A stretch of 64,000 nucleotides of DNA, taken from positions 4,657,230 to 4,721,229 of the forward strand of contig NC_086247.1 in the NCBI RefSeq assembly GCF_021018805.1. The letters run 5' to 3'. Below, in pieces: positions 14,001 through 27,200 of the stretch (its first letter is position 1; each line of letters opens with the position of its first letter). Position numbers and translations under genes: made by a program. The notes beneath the pieces are model-generated. The model did no database searches. It was not told the origin of the DNA and saw nothing but the letters and a program-made list of their open reading frames with translations. This DNA is from Prinia subflava. Its lineage: Eukaryota > Chordata > Aves > Passeriformes > Cisticolidae.

Positions 14001-16099
14001 TTTGCCTTCTGAGATAGCTGTATTTTGAGTGAAACTGTGTCTAAACAAAGAGCTTGGTCACTGTAAATATATGCAGGAAGAATGAGTTCTGCAAACAAGG
14101 CAGACTTTGCCTTGTGACCTCTTTTTCTGAGATGATCCATGGGGAGAGAAACAGATGAGTAAAAGTAATAGACTTCTCAGTACACTGACTTTCTGGAGGG
14201 GCTGTAGGTCAGCCTGACTCAACCTGTGATCTCTTGAAAAAGATGACTAAGGAATAATATTTCAGATGTGTTTGCTGCAAGGGTTGGCGTGGTTTTCACC
14301 ACTGAAATCAGTGTGTTAATCTCAGTTTAAGCACTCTGCTGGTATTCAGAGCAGATTTGCTAAGGGTTGTCATCTGAAAAATGGTTGAAGATCTCAGTCC
14401 TTTTTATCCACCTGATGTCTGCACCTATTTTATTTGCTGTTTTAGCAGAGACAATAAGACTTCATTGTACACAAACACCTTCTTTTGAGAGCTGAGCTTC
14501 AAATCAAAATTCATGTCACACTTCTAGGGCTAATAGTGGTCACATTCCTCCCTGTGATTTTTGGAGGATTCAAAGCCAAAACCCATTTATAGTTTGAAAA
14601 CCTACAATTTCTTCTGCCTTGGAATATGTTTTCATCTTTACGTTGCATCTGTCAAAACACAGAAGTCTTTTACACCATTGTCCAATGTGTGAGCTGTAGA
14701 TTCAGGACAGAGGACTGCAATCCCACCCACATTAGGATGTTTCTTTGCCAGGTTATGCAGTAATGTTTCTTCTATTTTTTTTTTCTTTTAATCCTTTGTA
14801 TCTATTTATTAGGCAGTTAAATAAATATGAAAAAAGGGAAATATTTCAAATGGTATCTGTAAAGAAATGAAGCTTCATCATGTTCTCTCTTCAAAAGTTA
14901 AACTAAAAGTTTAAATTCTTAACTGAAACCATGTGATAGACCATTATTATTAGCCATAATAATGGCTTAGACCATTATTAATTTCTGAGAAGGAACAGAG
15001 GGTAGGAGATAGGTCATCTGGTCATGCTAAACAATTGTTTTCAGTTGTGCCAAAAATCTGTCTGAAAGCAAAGAAGTTGTAGAAGTTGCCTCTAAGTTGA
15101 TTCACAGCTGTTAGAGATTAGGAGGGAAAGCTGGTACTGGGAATGGGACTGCTCAGTAAAGAGAACATGGAGGGCATCTGGATAAAAATTCTTGCGTACA
15201 AATACAGAGGACAATATTTTACAGAGAGTATTATTTATAGGAATTTGGGTTGAGAAGGAAAAGCATCATGCTTTACATGACAGCAGCTATACCTCCCCAG
15301 CCAAATTTCAGACCCTGCCTAAAATGCCTGAATATGATAGAGCTGCTGAGGAAAAAGAAATCTGTGCAAATTCTAAGATCAGATTAGAAATTTTTGAGTC
15401 ATACTAGGAACCATACTAAAAAAACCCCTTGCTGTTATTGTGCCAAAATGAGTGCATCTCAATGGTGAAAGACAAAACTGGCATCTTTGGTCAACATTTA
15501 ACAAGGATTATTGAAAAGAAAAATCTCTCTGCTGTCACTCAGACCACTGTATTATCAGAAGAAAATTGTGGTAGCATTCAAAAAAAAAATTAATCAAAAT
15601 ACAACTCTCCTTCTGTAGAAAGCAATTTAACATTTAATAAAAAAATAACTTCACTTGAGGTAGTGAGTCTGCAGCCTATCAAGCCTGCCATATAATTTTA
15701 AATTTTATAACTCTCATGATTAGAAAATGTCAAGATAATCAAAATATAGAGGAAAATACAGCTGCTACAGTAAATGAATGCTCTGAAAGTACTGAGATTG
15801 TGTCATGCTGTAACCACATAACAATCCTGACTTTTAAAACACACTTGTCACACAGTGTTTTGCTTATACATTGCTTGAAGACAGTGAGGATTTGGGTATG
15901 ATTTCACAGTTGATCTTAAGAGTGAGTTGTTAAATTTTCATTTTACGTTTGATACACGGCTCTGATAATGAGCCTGCGCTGCAGAGAAAGTGTCAGAAAG
16001 TTTAATTTCTTTTGTGCTAAAACCCTCCTTATAAATCTGCGTGGGTAATAAAATTATAATCACCTATTCATGCCTCTTTGCAAAATAAGTGTAATGATA
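11086..16099. other. Intronic sequence, nothing recognised
   Basis: About 5 kb of AT-rich sequence without recognisable genes or repeats. A small perfect hairpin (CCATTATTAT with ATAATAATGG) lies near 14,942-14,968. The stretch from about 15,940 has more CpG and more ordered motifs than its surroundings (see findings). Confidence 0.35.
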
Positions 16100-16320
16100 C
16101 TTTGTATTCCCTCGGCGCCAGCTCTCTCAGGTTCTTCAGGCACTTTATAAACATTAATTAAGGCTCGCACCTCTGCGTAGCGTCAGCGCTGCGCTGATCG
16201 CCTGCATTGTTTTGGGAAAGTGTCTGCCATATTTTGATTACTCCAGAGCCACCTGTTAATACTGTACTCATCAGTAAACTGAGGCAGGGCAGTTAACTTC
16301 ATGTGATAAAATTCCTGCAG
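16100..16320 (+). repeat. Ancient amniote SINE-like segment (MIR/L3-type), possibly conserved
   Basis: CACTTTATAAACATTAATTAAGG is followed about 100 bp later by AATACTGTACTCATCAGTAAACTGAGGCAGGGCAGTTAA. This matches the order of phrases in old amniote SINE/LINE tails (a CTTTACAAACATTAATTAAG-like phrase, then a GGAAACTGAGGCACAGAG-like phrase). A CpG-bearing stretch (GCGTAGCGTCAGCGCTGCGCTGATCGCC) sits between them. The similarity is from memory of the family, so confidence is moderate. Confidence 0.45.
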
Positions 16321-17922
16321 ATCAATAATTAAGGTTGGGCCTGTATTTAAGAGCATCTTGCTTTCCAGTTCCCCCTCGTAACTACCAGATTAACTCCTCT
16401 GGGGACCTCAAAGTATTTTCAGTGATTCACATTGGTTTCTGTGTTGGAAGAGACTTAATTCATGCCATTAATGGGTGTAGGTTTGTCAGTGCATTGTTAC
16501 CTGGTATCTCTTGAGGGCAAGCATGTGACAGTGGGACTGAACTGTGGCTCCATAAAGGCTCTTTTCTTATAATAAGCTGTGATAGGCAGCTGTCTGCAAG
16601 CATAACCTGTTTTATTGTGGTGAGTCCGTGGCTCATTTAGGACTAAATGGACTCTTTTTCTGTTGGTCCTTAGCTTGCAATGTGCTACTTTTTCCTCATT
16701 TTCCAGTCAAAAACCCCTGTACCTCCTCATGGAATCATCTCTTCTCTGCTCTCTTGCCCAAGGCTGTTTTATTAACTCCTGTCCGACTTCCATTTCCTGT
16801 CATTTCATGCTGCTTTTCCAGCTGAAAGAAGACAGTGGTCATATCATGTCATAATTATTTTCTTTAGTAATTGCTGCGAAGACGCTGAGTGTTTCCTAAT
16901 TAGATCAGGCAGTGTTCATGGTGAAACCTCAGAGATGCTGTCTGAGGACACGAGTTTCCTTCAGATCTTGGTAATTGAGTTGTACAGCCCGTGCTTGTGC
17001 AACCCGAGTTTCTCCCTGCAACTCCTGAGGCACATCAGGGGATATTTTAAGAGAAAGAGCAAAAAAGCTTAATATGAGAAGTAATGGGCTTTTGGTTTTT
17101 TCCTTCCTGGTCTTTAAATATGCCACAGTGTTGAAATCTCCTTTGTACCTTTGTAACTCTGTACCTCATCACAGGCTCATTTTGCAAGTAGAAGACTGGA
17201 GCTTGTTATACTGCTGTATAGGTGAGGATCAGCTAAAAAAAATTGAAGACAGATTGCTTTTGGGGGCAGATGGATAAAACTTATCCAGAGATTGAAAAAC
17301 CGTTTGCAAATGTACCCTTATTTTTATATGAAATAACTCTACAGCATGTTTCAAATAGTGCCTTATTTTGCTGCTGGAAAGCTGTAAAATTGTAGATCAT
17401 TGCACTGTAGATGAGATGTTAATACAGGGGAATTTGTGAGCAATATAGAATGGCTGGATACATTCAGTGTGCTGCTTGCTTTTATTTTTATTAGTCAAAA
17501 TGGGCAGGGTAGTCAACATTTGAGAGCCGTAACAGCCAGGATGTTCCACCCTCAGCATTAGTGTTCATGGCAAATGTTGGAAGCAATGGGAGAAATGGGA
17601 AAATTGCCTTTTATCTAACACTGGTAGGGGGGAATATTGCCTTAGCCCTGCTATTTGTGTTAGGAGCACCTCCCTTCCAAGTTTTTGTTTAAGGGATAGG
17701 GATGAGACCTTTATCTGGAGATAGGAATTGGGGTGCTTGTCCAGGGATAACCTCCCAGGCTGTGGGGGCTGTGATCTGATCCTCCCTTTGGCCACTGATG
17801 GGCATTTCCTGTGCCAGTCCAGCACAGTGGCTGCTAGGGCAGGATTAAATAATTCTCTGCACTGTGCAAGCATCATTGCAAAACAGATTAGGAGGGATGG
17901 AAAGCTTGCTTTATCCAGCTTG
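16321..17922. other. Intronic sequence, nothing recognised
   Basis: No gene, RNA or named repeat recognised. A 124-residue minus-strand frame (17,565-17,939) has no domain and is rejected. Confidence 0.35.
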
Positions 17923-17954
17923 AAGCTGAGGTAAACCAAAGCTGAGGTAAACCA
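17923..17954. repeat. 16-bp direct tandem duplication
   Basis: AAGCTGAGGTAAACCA occurs twice in perfect head-to-tail order. It lies about 45 bp upstream of a CR1 3' end and is probably a replication-slippage product. Confidence 0.85.
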
Positions 17955-17998
17955 CTCCTCAACTCTGTTGCTACCTTGAAAATTGTAATTTTAATTGT

Positions 17999-18098
17999 AG
18001 ATTCTTGGTGGTTCTTGAGGCTGTCTTGTTCAGGGCCAGGAGCTGGACTCTATAATCCTTGTGAGTCTCTTCCAACTCAGAATAGTCTATGATTTTCT
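17999..18098 (+). mobile_element. CR1 LINE 3' terminus (short, truncated copy)
   Basis: CAGGGCCAGGAGCTGGACTC, then ATAATCCTTGTGAGTCTCTTCCAACTCAGAATAGTCTATGATT, is the extreme 3' end of a CR1 copy. The ATTCTATGATT-type terminal repeat is reduced to one degenerate unit. This is typical of heavily 5'-truncated CR1 insertions. A very similar piece lies at 31,890-31,998. Confidence 0.75.
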
Positions 18099-19942
18099 AA
18101 AAACAGTTGTATCTTCGTGGATTCATGTCTTCCATGTAAAACCTGCAGCAAGAGTGCCCAGGCGTTTTTTGGAGAAAAAAGGACACATTTTTGCAGCACA
18201 GTGTTGCCCTGAGCTCTCCTCATTGTGTGATGGTCAGACCCTGTGCATCTTGGCTTATGACTTTTATTGTGTTCTCAACTTTACATGGCTAAAAATTAAT
18301 TTGGTCCTTAAAACAGTGTAAAAAATTGAAACTATCCATTAAAAAAGGATTGTGAAGTGTGTGTGGTCTTTTTGTGTTGGCAGGTAAAATGCTGGAGAAA
18401 AGGAAGCCATAGGTTAGTCAGGAAAAGGAGATAATTTAGTTTTATGTTAATAGCTGTGCTTAATAATAATTGTTATTATTCTAGCTGGTGATACTTTTCT
18501 GCTACGATGATAAAAAACCAACAAAGTCTGGTCTTCTAAGTCTGGAGTGATACTTAGGTACCTTTTTCATACCACTTATTAAACCCTTTATTTGATGAGC
18601 TACTTAGTGTAAGTGCCTTGATGTAGCATCTAAAAATTACTTGAAACCTGAGGCACAGGCAGAGCACAGTGTTTTTGCTAAGGAGGATGATAAAAAGGGA
18701 ACCATCCCCTGGAAAACAGGTAAAAAGACAGGAGGAAGGTTTGAGCCATCTGTTCATCCCTTATCAGCCCTTGTGGTCTAACATTTAATGATACAAGATG
18801 CTGCAGGAGGACACCACAGCAAAGTGGCCTTTCCTTTATCCAGCAGGTGATGGAAAATGTTGCTGTCATTTTCAGGGCTCATGTCCACTCTGCTCACCAG
18901 AATTTCAGCCTCTGTGCAATGGACATAGCAATGGAGGGAAGCTGGTGCACGCTGCTGGAGGAAGGGGCAGACATCAGCAGCACAGCTCTGCCTTGCTCTG
19001 CTAGCAATGCCTCAGTCATCTTTCTCTCTTAAGAAAGATCAGGAAGAAATTCAAGGAAAATGCTTTTTATCACAGATAGAAGTCACTGTGATATATAGGA
19101 TGGCAGAGCAGAGTGTATTAGCAGGGCTTTTTTTTTTTTTTTTGACCATTCTCCACATACCATTAACAGAAATAATAAAAAAAACCCTCAACCTGATTCA
19201 ACCTGGCTTTCCAGCAGGAAGAGAAGATAAATACTTGGGAGATTCTAAAATACATTGCCATGAGTTGTGGCTGGTTTCTTCCCAGTGCTTTGTGGTCTCT
19301 TTGCCATTCTCATCTGGTTTTGCCAGTTATTCTCCCCAAAGTCTGTAAAGTCATACACATATTTGAGATTTTTAAATTCTCACTTTGATATGAAATAGAA
19401 ATCACTTAACTAGTAATTAATAACAAAAAAAAATAGTGTGTTTTCCTGCAATGTGTGGCAACAGTGAGTGCAGCTTCTGAAACACGGCCCATGACTCAGG
19501 AGGCTATTTGCAAAAGCCAAATCAAAAGAGTTGTAATTGATATCCAAATTATGCCAGTCAGACTTGGTTTAAGAGTTTGTTGCAAAACTAATTGGCTCTG
19601 GATTAAAATTCTGAAAAATCTTGATTGATCCCTTTGACTTTCCAAAGATTGGTGAGCATCCAAAATAGTGTTTGGGGCATATGGTTCCAGCTACAGTCTG
19701 CCAGACATATCTTGAGAAAAAATAACTTTTTAAAAAAGGTATTCTGGACTCTGCAGGCTTTTATCATCATGAATAAAAGCTTTTTTCATTTATTCATGAT
19801 CTATCAGATCTCTTTCCCTGCAGTTTCCAAATAGAACGTGTCATAATTGTTGCTGTATAGTGCTTGCTGTTCATAGTGCCCGAAAACCAAAACAGCAAAG
19901 CAATGACCTCTTAAATGAGACACCAAAGAAGCACAAAGCAAA
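18099..19942. other. Intronic sequence, nothing recognised
   Basis: AT-rich sequence with a 17-bp poly-T run at about 19,128-19,144. No gene or named repeat seen. Confidence 0.35.
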
Positions 19943-20475
19943 ACACAGAATCAGGGGATGGTTTGTGTTAGAAAGGACCTTAAAGATCACCTTGTTCCAA
20001 TCCCCTGACATTGGCAGGGACACCTTCCACTATCCCAGATTGCTCTGAGCTCCATCCCTGGCCTCGGACACTTCCAGGGATGGAGCAGCCACAGTTTTTA
20101 TGGACAGCCTGTGACAGACCCTCACCACCCTCACAGTAAAGAATTTCTTCCTATATCTACTCTAAACCTACTCTCCTTCAGTTTGAAGCCATCCCCCCTT
20201 GTCCTGTCACTCCATGCCCTTGGAAAAAGTCTCCGTTTTTCTTGTAAGGTCCTTTCAGGTACTGAAAGCCACAACTAGGTCATGCCAAAGCCTTTTCTTT
20301 TCCAGGCTGGACAATCCCAATTCTCTCAGCCTTTCCTCACAGCAGAGGAGCTCCATCCCTCCCTCAGCTGGTGCCTCATTCCAACAGGTCAGGGTTGTTC
20401 CTGTGCTGGGATCCCCAAACCCAAGGTGGGATTTCCGAGAGCACAGGGCAGAGTCACCTCAATGGAAACACAGGG
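19943..20475 (-). mobile_element. CR1 LINE 3' fragment, about 0.5 kb
   Basis: The plus strand carries the reverse complement of the CR1 3' region in order: CACAGAATCAGGGGATGGTTTG, AAGGACCTTAAAGATCACC, GGCAGGGACACCTTCCACTA, ACACTTCCAGGGATGGAGCA, CCTCACCACCCTCACAGTAAAGAATTTCTTCC, CTTGTCCTGTCACTCCATGCCC and AATTCTCTCAGCCTTTCC. It is the best preserved solitary CR1 copy in the window. The boundary at the 20.47-kb side is approximate. Confidence 0.9.
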
Positions 20476-21314
20476 ACACTTGAACACAGCCTGGCTTCCT
20501 TGTGCCTGGTTAGCAGAATGAAAACATCCTCACTGAAATCATTACACACGGCAGCAAATGTCCCTCATACCACAGGCCTGAGGAGGCTGCTAATGAAATA
20601 AACTGAGGTAATTTAGCAAAGAGATGAGACACTTTGGTTTTCCCTTGGTGGTTAGCAATGACTCTGGTTTTTTCCTGCTTTGTTTAAGTTGCTAAGGAAA
20701 CTTATTTGCTATTGAATCTATTTTTAATTGACCCCAAAATGAAGAGGTTTTGTTACATGAAAATGCTTTCTCGAGTCTAGATATGTGAATCACTGTCATT
20801 CAGAGGAACAGAGTTCATTCTGGACTGAGATGTCTAATGTTTGCAAGGCAATTTTTCAGTCCTTCAGAAAAATGTTTAAAAGTAAAGGCAGACTGTTACA
20901 CTCTGAAGCCTGCTAGATATTTTGGAAATTGACTGGGATTTATTAGTTCAAAAAGTTTAGGAACAACTTTACTGTTCTTGCCTGAGGGTCTTATGTTGAA
21001 AAAAAGTGAAATTCCTTGTATCTTGAGCTAATCCAGGTAAAACCACAAAGAAAACTTAAAAAAAAACCAAAAAACCAACCATACCAAGCTAAAGTGAGCC
21101 TGCTGGTGATCACAGTCATGGTACATGGTCTGACTTTGGGAATATGTATTTAAGTTTATTATTCCCTTTCAAATAACTTTCACAAGAAATACAGGTTTGA
21201 GATCTTGATGTATTGCTGTTTCATTGAGACCATTTGTCTTCTGATGTCCTGGAATGGTATTTTTGTAGCACAGTTCCTATCAGAGTTGTGGAATTATTAA
21301 AAATCAAATTTCTT

Positions 21315-21350
<36 letters not shown>

Positions 21351-21730
21351 GCCAGGCAGAGCTGCTTGGCATCAACACTGTTGGTAAACAAACACAATCA
21401 AATATTCTTCCAGTACTGCATTCCCATGTGTGTTTGTTGAAACTGCAGCTGAAATGAGGTTGGATGCAGCAGTTGTACCTGACTGCAGACAGGCACAGCA
21501 ATATTTCCCACACAGCTTGGAGGAAACACAGGCTCAACAGACAACTTAAGACCTGTCCAAGGTCTTCCCATTGGAGATAAGTTTGCTGTAAGACAAAGTG
21601 CATCATTTTTTAAAAAATAAGTTAGGTGGGTTTCTGAGAAATAAATTAACCCACCTTCGGGTGCTGCTGCGTAGCATTTTGAGATATTGTATAAAGGCCA
21701 GGAAATTATAAATTAAAGAAGATGTGCAAG
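20476..21730. other. Intronic sequence, nothing recognised except poly-T
   Basis: Contains a T-rich homopolymer-like tract at about 21,308-21,350. No gene or named repeat recognised. Confidence 0.35.
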
Positions 21731-21785
21731 ATTCTTCTTGACCTTTTGGCTTAGATCACATTTAATATTGGATTAATTTAAGGTA
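21731..21785 (+). pseudogene. U2 snRNA-like 5' fragment (pseudogene)
   Basis: TTCTTGACCTTTTGGCTTAGATCA closely follows the 5' end of U2 spliceosomal RNA, including the CCTTTTGGCT-AGATCA block. The next 30 bases (TTTAATATTGGATTAATTTAA) are a degraded version of the branch-site-pairing region. Only about the first 55 nt are recognisable, and no Sm site or 3' stem-loop follows. It is read as a truncated, decayed retrocopy and not a functional gene. Confidence 0.5.
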
Positions 21786-24218
21786 TCCTGTATTCAGGGA
21801 TGCATTCAGTAATCTAATAGTCCTCCTCCATTTTTAACTGCTCTAATTGTATTTATCTTAAAATTATCTGGCATTCATTGGCTTTTCTGACAATTTTAAT
21901 TTATTCTAGTGTATTTTTCTAATGTCTTCCTTTGCCAGAGGGTAGAGGAGGATAGAAGTATTAGGATACCAACACCATGTGAGAGTGGAATTGCTCTGAG
22001 GCCAGAATATAGGCTGTAACTAAGAGTAATGGGAATAAAATTAGGATGGGTACATTTGGAGTAAGACTGAAGGAGCCTTGACAGTAAGATCTATTGAACT
22101 GTGGAGGTATTTCCTACAGGATATGGTGGAAGTCTCATCAATTTTTAAGTTGAAACTAGGCTGGATAATTTAGAAGAACTACTGTAAATGGAACAATCAT
22201 AGTCCTCTTACAATTGGGGATTACCTGTCTTCAATCTCAAATTTGGCTATTTCTTCTTCCTTATTGAGTTAATTCAGTGGGACTGGAAAAAATTTACAGA
22301 GAAGAGCATTTACTGTGTTTGTGAGGAGGATTACCTAAGAAAGCTGTGCCGCAAAAGACATCTGTAGCTCTTTCCAGTAAATCCGAGAAGCAGATTTTTC
22401 TGATTTTTCTCTGATTTTTCTCCTTTTCTGCCTGCTGGAGAGAGCAGTGCTGTGCTTGTTCTCTGCCTTGCTCCCTAAAGAACTAATAAGACTGATTGTT
22501 TCCATTGTTAACAAAATTTTCTGAGACAAAATATGCAGAATGAAGAATAAGAGATGTCCTTGCAGTTATACAGAAAAATTGAATTTTGATTCTTCATTTG
22601 AGATATGTGCCTTTCTGGCTTTGATAACAGGTATTTTAGGAGAAGCTGGAGAACTTTGAGACCAGTTGGTGGCAGGACAGTGTGAGGAAAACCAAGGCCA
22701 TGGTCTTGGATGGAGATAGGGGCAACAGCATTATGGACCAAAACAATTCTATGAGTCCAAGTAGCAGCTGTGACTTTTTTTTGCAGTGAAACGTAGGCAG
22801 TCAGGGCCAGGATCCAAAGACCAGAAAGGGTCATATCACCAGAATGATGGGCCAGGACATAAAGCCAGGCTATTTTGCCTCTTTTGAGTCTCTTTCTTTG
22901 AGCCCATTAGCAGTCTCATGTCGTGATCACCACTTTTTGGTGTGTTGGATATGTGATACCAGCCTTGAGCAGGGATTCATTCATTCCTGAGGCATCCTTT
23001 GGGTGCTGCCAATTTAACAGACTCATGACAGCAATGCAGTGAAGATAAAGGAGAGAAATGTCAGAGAAAGCAACCAGACAAGTAAACAAATTTTTAGTCT
23101 TTGGAGAAGAAAGGAATTTTTATCTCCTCCTAACCTGAGTGATCTTTCTGAATAATAACCATTTCAGAAGTATTAGGACACACATCATGTAATCACTGTT
23201 ACCTTCATTGCTCCAGGTCTCTTTCTGCAAGGCAGCAGAGAAGCTGGAAAAGCTGCAATTGTAATACTGCTCTGCTTATTAGTGAAACAACCTGCAGACA
23301 AACTTTGGCTGCTTTAGTAATTAACAGCTGTATTTTTCTCTCCTGGAAATCTCAACAGAAAGGCCATTCCTGTGGCTGCCCGGGACAAATTGCTCAGCTC
23401 CCAGAGCCAAAGATGGCAGGTGGTTTTCCAGGGCTGTCTGTACAGGCTGTGTCATATTTTTGTTTTACTCAGGACTTGGTGAGTGGGCAGTCAGGGAAAT
23501 GGTGTTTGCTGGCTTTGATGGCATTTCATGCCATGGCCAAGCAATAAAGAGCCACGCTTGCAAATGATCCAAGAGAACATTACAGTGCAAAGTTCCAGAC
23601 AATGCATATCCTCATTGCAGGATTCAAGTATTTAGGACCATTTTGATAAGTCTAGGCAAGGTAGATTGCTGCTCAGTGTTATTCACAGGCAAATCGCATC
23701 ACAGAACAAAGATTTGTGTAAATATTTCAGTAGACTGCAAGAAAATGAACGCCACGCTGTTCTCAGAAGGATTTTCCAAAGTGATTCTGCCACGGTTGCT
23801 TTCAGATATTTAGATTTATTGCTGGGGTTGTTGTGAGTCCATGAATTCACAATGCATGAGTAAAAATGTGCATGAAATACTCCTGCATTTGCAGGGGAAA
23901 GGCTGACTGAGCACATGAAGCCCTTTTTCCATCTTGTTATCAGGTAGAAATATTCCAGGTATTACAGACCTTGTACTTATAGGCATAGAAAAGCTGTTCC
24001 TGGGGTAGGAAGGAGTCCTTCTGGACAGGTATAATTCAGAAGAAAAGTCTATATTTAGTGAGCTATGGACAGGGATGGGCAAGGAATGTATGAGAACTCC
24101 AAGATCTGAAATGTAAAGTGACTCTCAAATGTGCAGTCAAAGGGCAAAGGAAGTTGCTGTGGTTGAATGTGCCTGGTGTAGCTGTTATGTACAGATAGGT
24201 CCCAGCTGTTAATCAATT
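21786..24218. other. Intronic sequence, nothing recognised
   Basis: No gene, RNA or named repeat recognised. The frames at 22,508-22,834 and 23,305-23,547 have no recognisable domain. Confidence 0.35.
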
Positions 24219-24241
24219 ATTAACTATTATTAATAGTTAAT
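24219..24241. repeat. Perfect 10-bp inverted repeat with 3-nt loop
   Basis: ATTAACTATT and AATAGTTAAT are perfect inverted copies separated by ATT, giving an AT-only hairpin. Flanking AATCAATT and CAATCAG add weak partial symmetry. No target duplication or larger element is evident. Confidence 0.8.
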
Positions 24242-27200
24242 CAATCAGCTATCTTAAAAATCAGCCTGATACCTGGAATGTGTGATTACCTGTGTTTCCC
24301 TGTAAGCCTGGTGAATGCATACATGGATAATTATACCTATCATGAGTTCAGCAAGGTATTAATACCAGTTTTCAATAAATGCAAATGGCCAAAATGCTAA
24401 AGCCATACAGGGTGTACAGTTGTGTATATTAATTACAGAATCTTACCATAAAGTTGGAAGACTCTTTCTTTCTAGACCATCAAACCATGGGCAGGATAGA
24501 AATTATCCCCATGGACTCCTATCAGAAAGTGGTTTTGACCAGGTTATTTACTATTTACTCACAGAAGACATAATTACTGCTTATGTTTTGTTAACCAAAC
24601 TGCAGCTAACATTTTGTGAACCATGGGCATGTTTCTAGGTTGAAAGGATGTTTTTTCTGCTGAATTTTGTTCCTCATTTCCACATCTCTAAACTTTTTTA
24701 ATCATGCTTTCTCATTAGCAGAATATACTTGATTAACTCGCTTGTTTAATGAGGTGCTTTGGGATGATAAAGACAGCAATCCATTCTGCTGAATGACTTT
24801 GAGATGTTAAAAATTAAATAAAACTTTTAAATACCAACAGAACTCCTGCTAGTCTTTACTGATAGTTGTTCTTTGATGTGAGAGAATATTCAGTTCCTGA
24901 TAGTGCCACACCCTCAAGAAAAATTAATTTTCAGATTGTTAATAACGAGTGTTGGCACATTGTGGCAGAAACTGGTTGCTTAGAGAAATACTTAGGTTAG
25001 TTTAAGAGTAGCTCAAGATTGCCTGATTTTCAAGCAATTAACAATTTTAATAGTCTTTTAGTGAGAGAAGGTAGTGATATTTATTTATATTAGATCTCAA
25101 AGAAAAATGTCAGAGGAAATAAACCTTTTTTCCTACTAAGTATTTTTTTCCTTGAGGCTGCCATGCTCTGGAAGGTAAAAATGAAGCCCAGCTACAAATA
25201 GAATTGGGAAAACAAGAGGGTGGATGCTACAGTTGAGTTTTATATCATTCAGGTCATTAAAGACAACTGGAATTGATCTTTCCTGTCAAACACAATTCTC
25301 CTCTATTTTTCTGTAATATTTTGGTGCTTTGTTTCATGGGTTTGTTGTTCTGTCCTTGTGAAGGAAACCCAGGAGTAGAGTTACTTTATTGCATTTTATG
25401 GTGATAAAGGTCTGGGCTCAGCATTTTTAAGACAGGGAATGAGTTCTCCTTTTCCTGAAAGGTCGTGTGTTTGGAGTTCAGTGTGCACAACATCTGGATA
25501 TAGCTTCAACAGCTGGCAAACTTCTTGGGGAACATCTGCCTCCTATCACAGCTACTTTTCATTGAAGCAGATTGACTGTGGCATTTGAAAGGGCTCATTG
25601 CATACATGGAGATTTCCCTGGTCATTACATGACAAAGTGATTATTTAAGGGCACAGATTTTGCCTGTTTTCATGTAGGGCCTGCTGCACTGTAGATGCTG
25701 TCAGAGGCAAATGCAAGAGATATAAAAGTTGTCAGGAACAACATGAATAAAGAGGAAAACAAGGAAGAAAATTTAGCAGGGTCCTACTTTGCAGATTTTA
25801 CTACTGAGCTTCTAAAATGCTTGAGCTGAACTTTGTCGTTTTGAATGAAATGCTTCATTCAACAGATTATTCTGCTCTGATGGATTTTTAAGATTGATGC
25901 AATTTTTAGAATCCTTTCAAAGTCAAACCTCTCATGAAGGTGATTAATTCTTTACTTCTGGTTTTCCTTTCATTTGTTTTGATCAGAGATACTCTATTGA
26001 TGAAGTTGGTAACTAAAACTAATGAAATCTCACTATGTTTCTACAATATTAGCATGTAATTCTGTGCTCTTATCACTAGATATGAGTCAGTGATATCTTT
26101 ATGGAAGAAGTAATAACTTGGATTTGGCCAGTGATCTTCCAAAATTACCATTTTACGCCCTTGTTTCTCAAGAAGGGATTTTAAGGGACTTACTGGGTGG
26201 GCACAACCAAAAATGCCTTCAGAGGAAAGGGCTATGAATGGTTTCCTAATAGGTGATTATGTAGCTGTTGATAGGAGGCTGAAACCTCCTGCACACTTCC
26301 TGCATTCTAACAGTAACATTGAGATTTTGGGACATTTTTTGGACTCATAGTAACATCCTTTCCCATCCTCATTTGTTCTGGGAATTCCATCTTTATGTGG
26401 AGGATGAAGGAAGAGCTCTCTAGGTGTGCACAAAGACATACCAGCAGGAGGATCTGCTGAGCCTGGTGCCAGCACTTAGTCCCTTGGAGCTTGTAGCTTG
26501 TGTTGTGTTTGGTCAGTGAACCTCAACGAGATTAAGATTTCCAGTGAAATTTCCTAAAGCTCTCAGGTATCTGAATGTGAAGAACTCCAAGGAATTGACT
26601 GCAAATTTTGTTTTCTTCCTACTCCCATCCTGACAGTTGACATCCATTCTAAAAGTCAGGAAGCACAGATAGCATTCTCTGGGTGAGCTCAGTTGTATCC
26701 CTGGCTTACAGGGGGGACTGGAATATCTATTCAGGACCTCTGTGGAAAAACAGTTCCGTTCTATTGTTGCTTGTTACTGCCTCCTTGTAGCTGTTCATCC
26801 AGTTGTTCTGCTGTGGTCTTGCCACCGAGCATGCTAATGGCATTAATGGAAATGGATGAGAGAACTTCATTTGTTCCAGAGAGTTTTCCAGGAGAGGGCA
26901 GCCATCGTTAATTCTGGGTCAGTTCATGCAATACAATGTGAATGTAGATTGCTGGCAGCGTTTGTCTGCGGCGCTCTATTGCCCAGCATGGTTTCTGTAG
27001 AGCTTGGTTCTCTTAATTTGTTCTTTTGTTTGGATTGCAAGTGCGTAAAAGATGGACTTTTTCACAAATTGATGCTGGAAAAGACAACCCACATAATGGA
27101 GTGGTTAACTCCCAGAGCCGTGTACTTGCTGAAATTGCAAATGCTCTTGGGAACAGTTTCCATTAGACGTCACTGTTTGCTTTATATACTTTCCAAGCAA

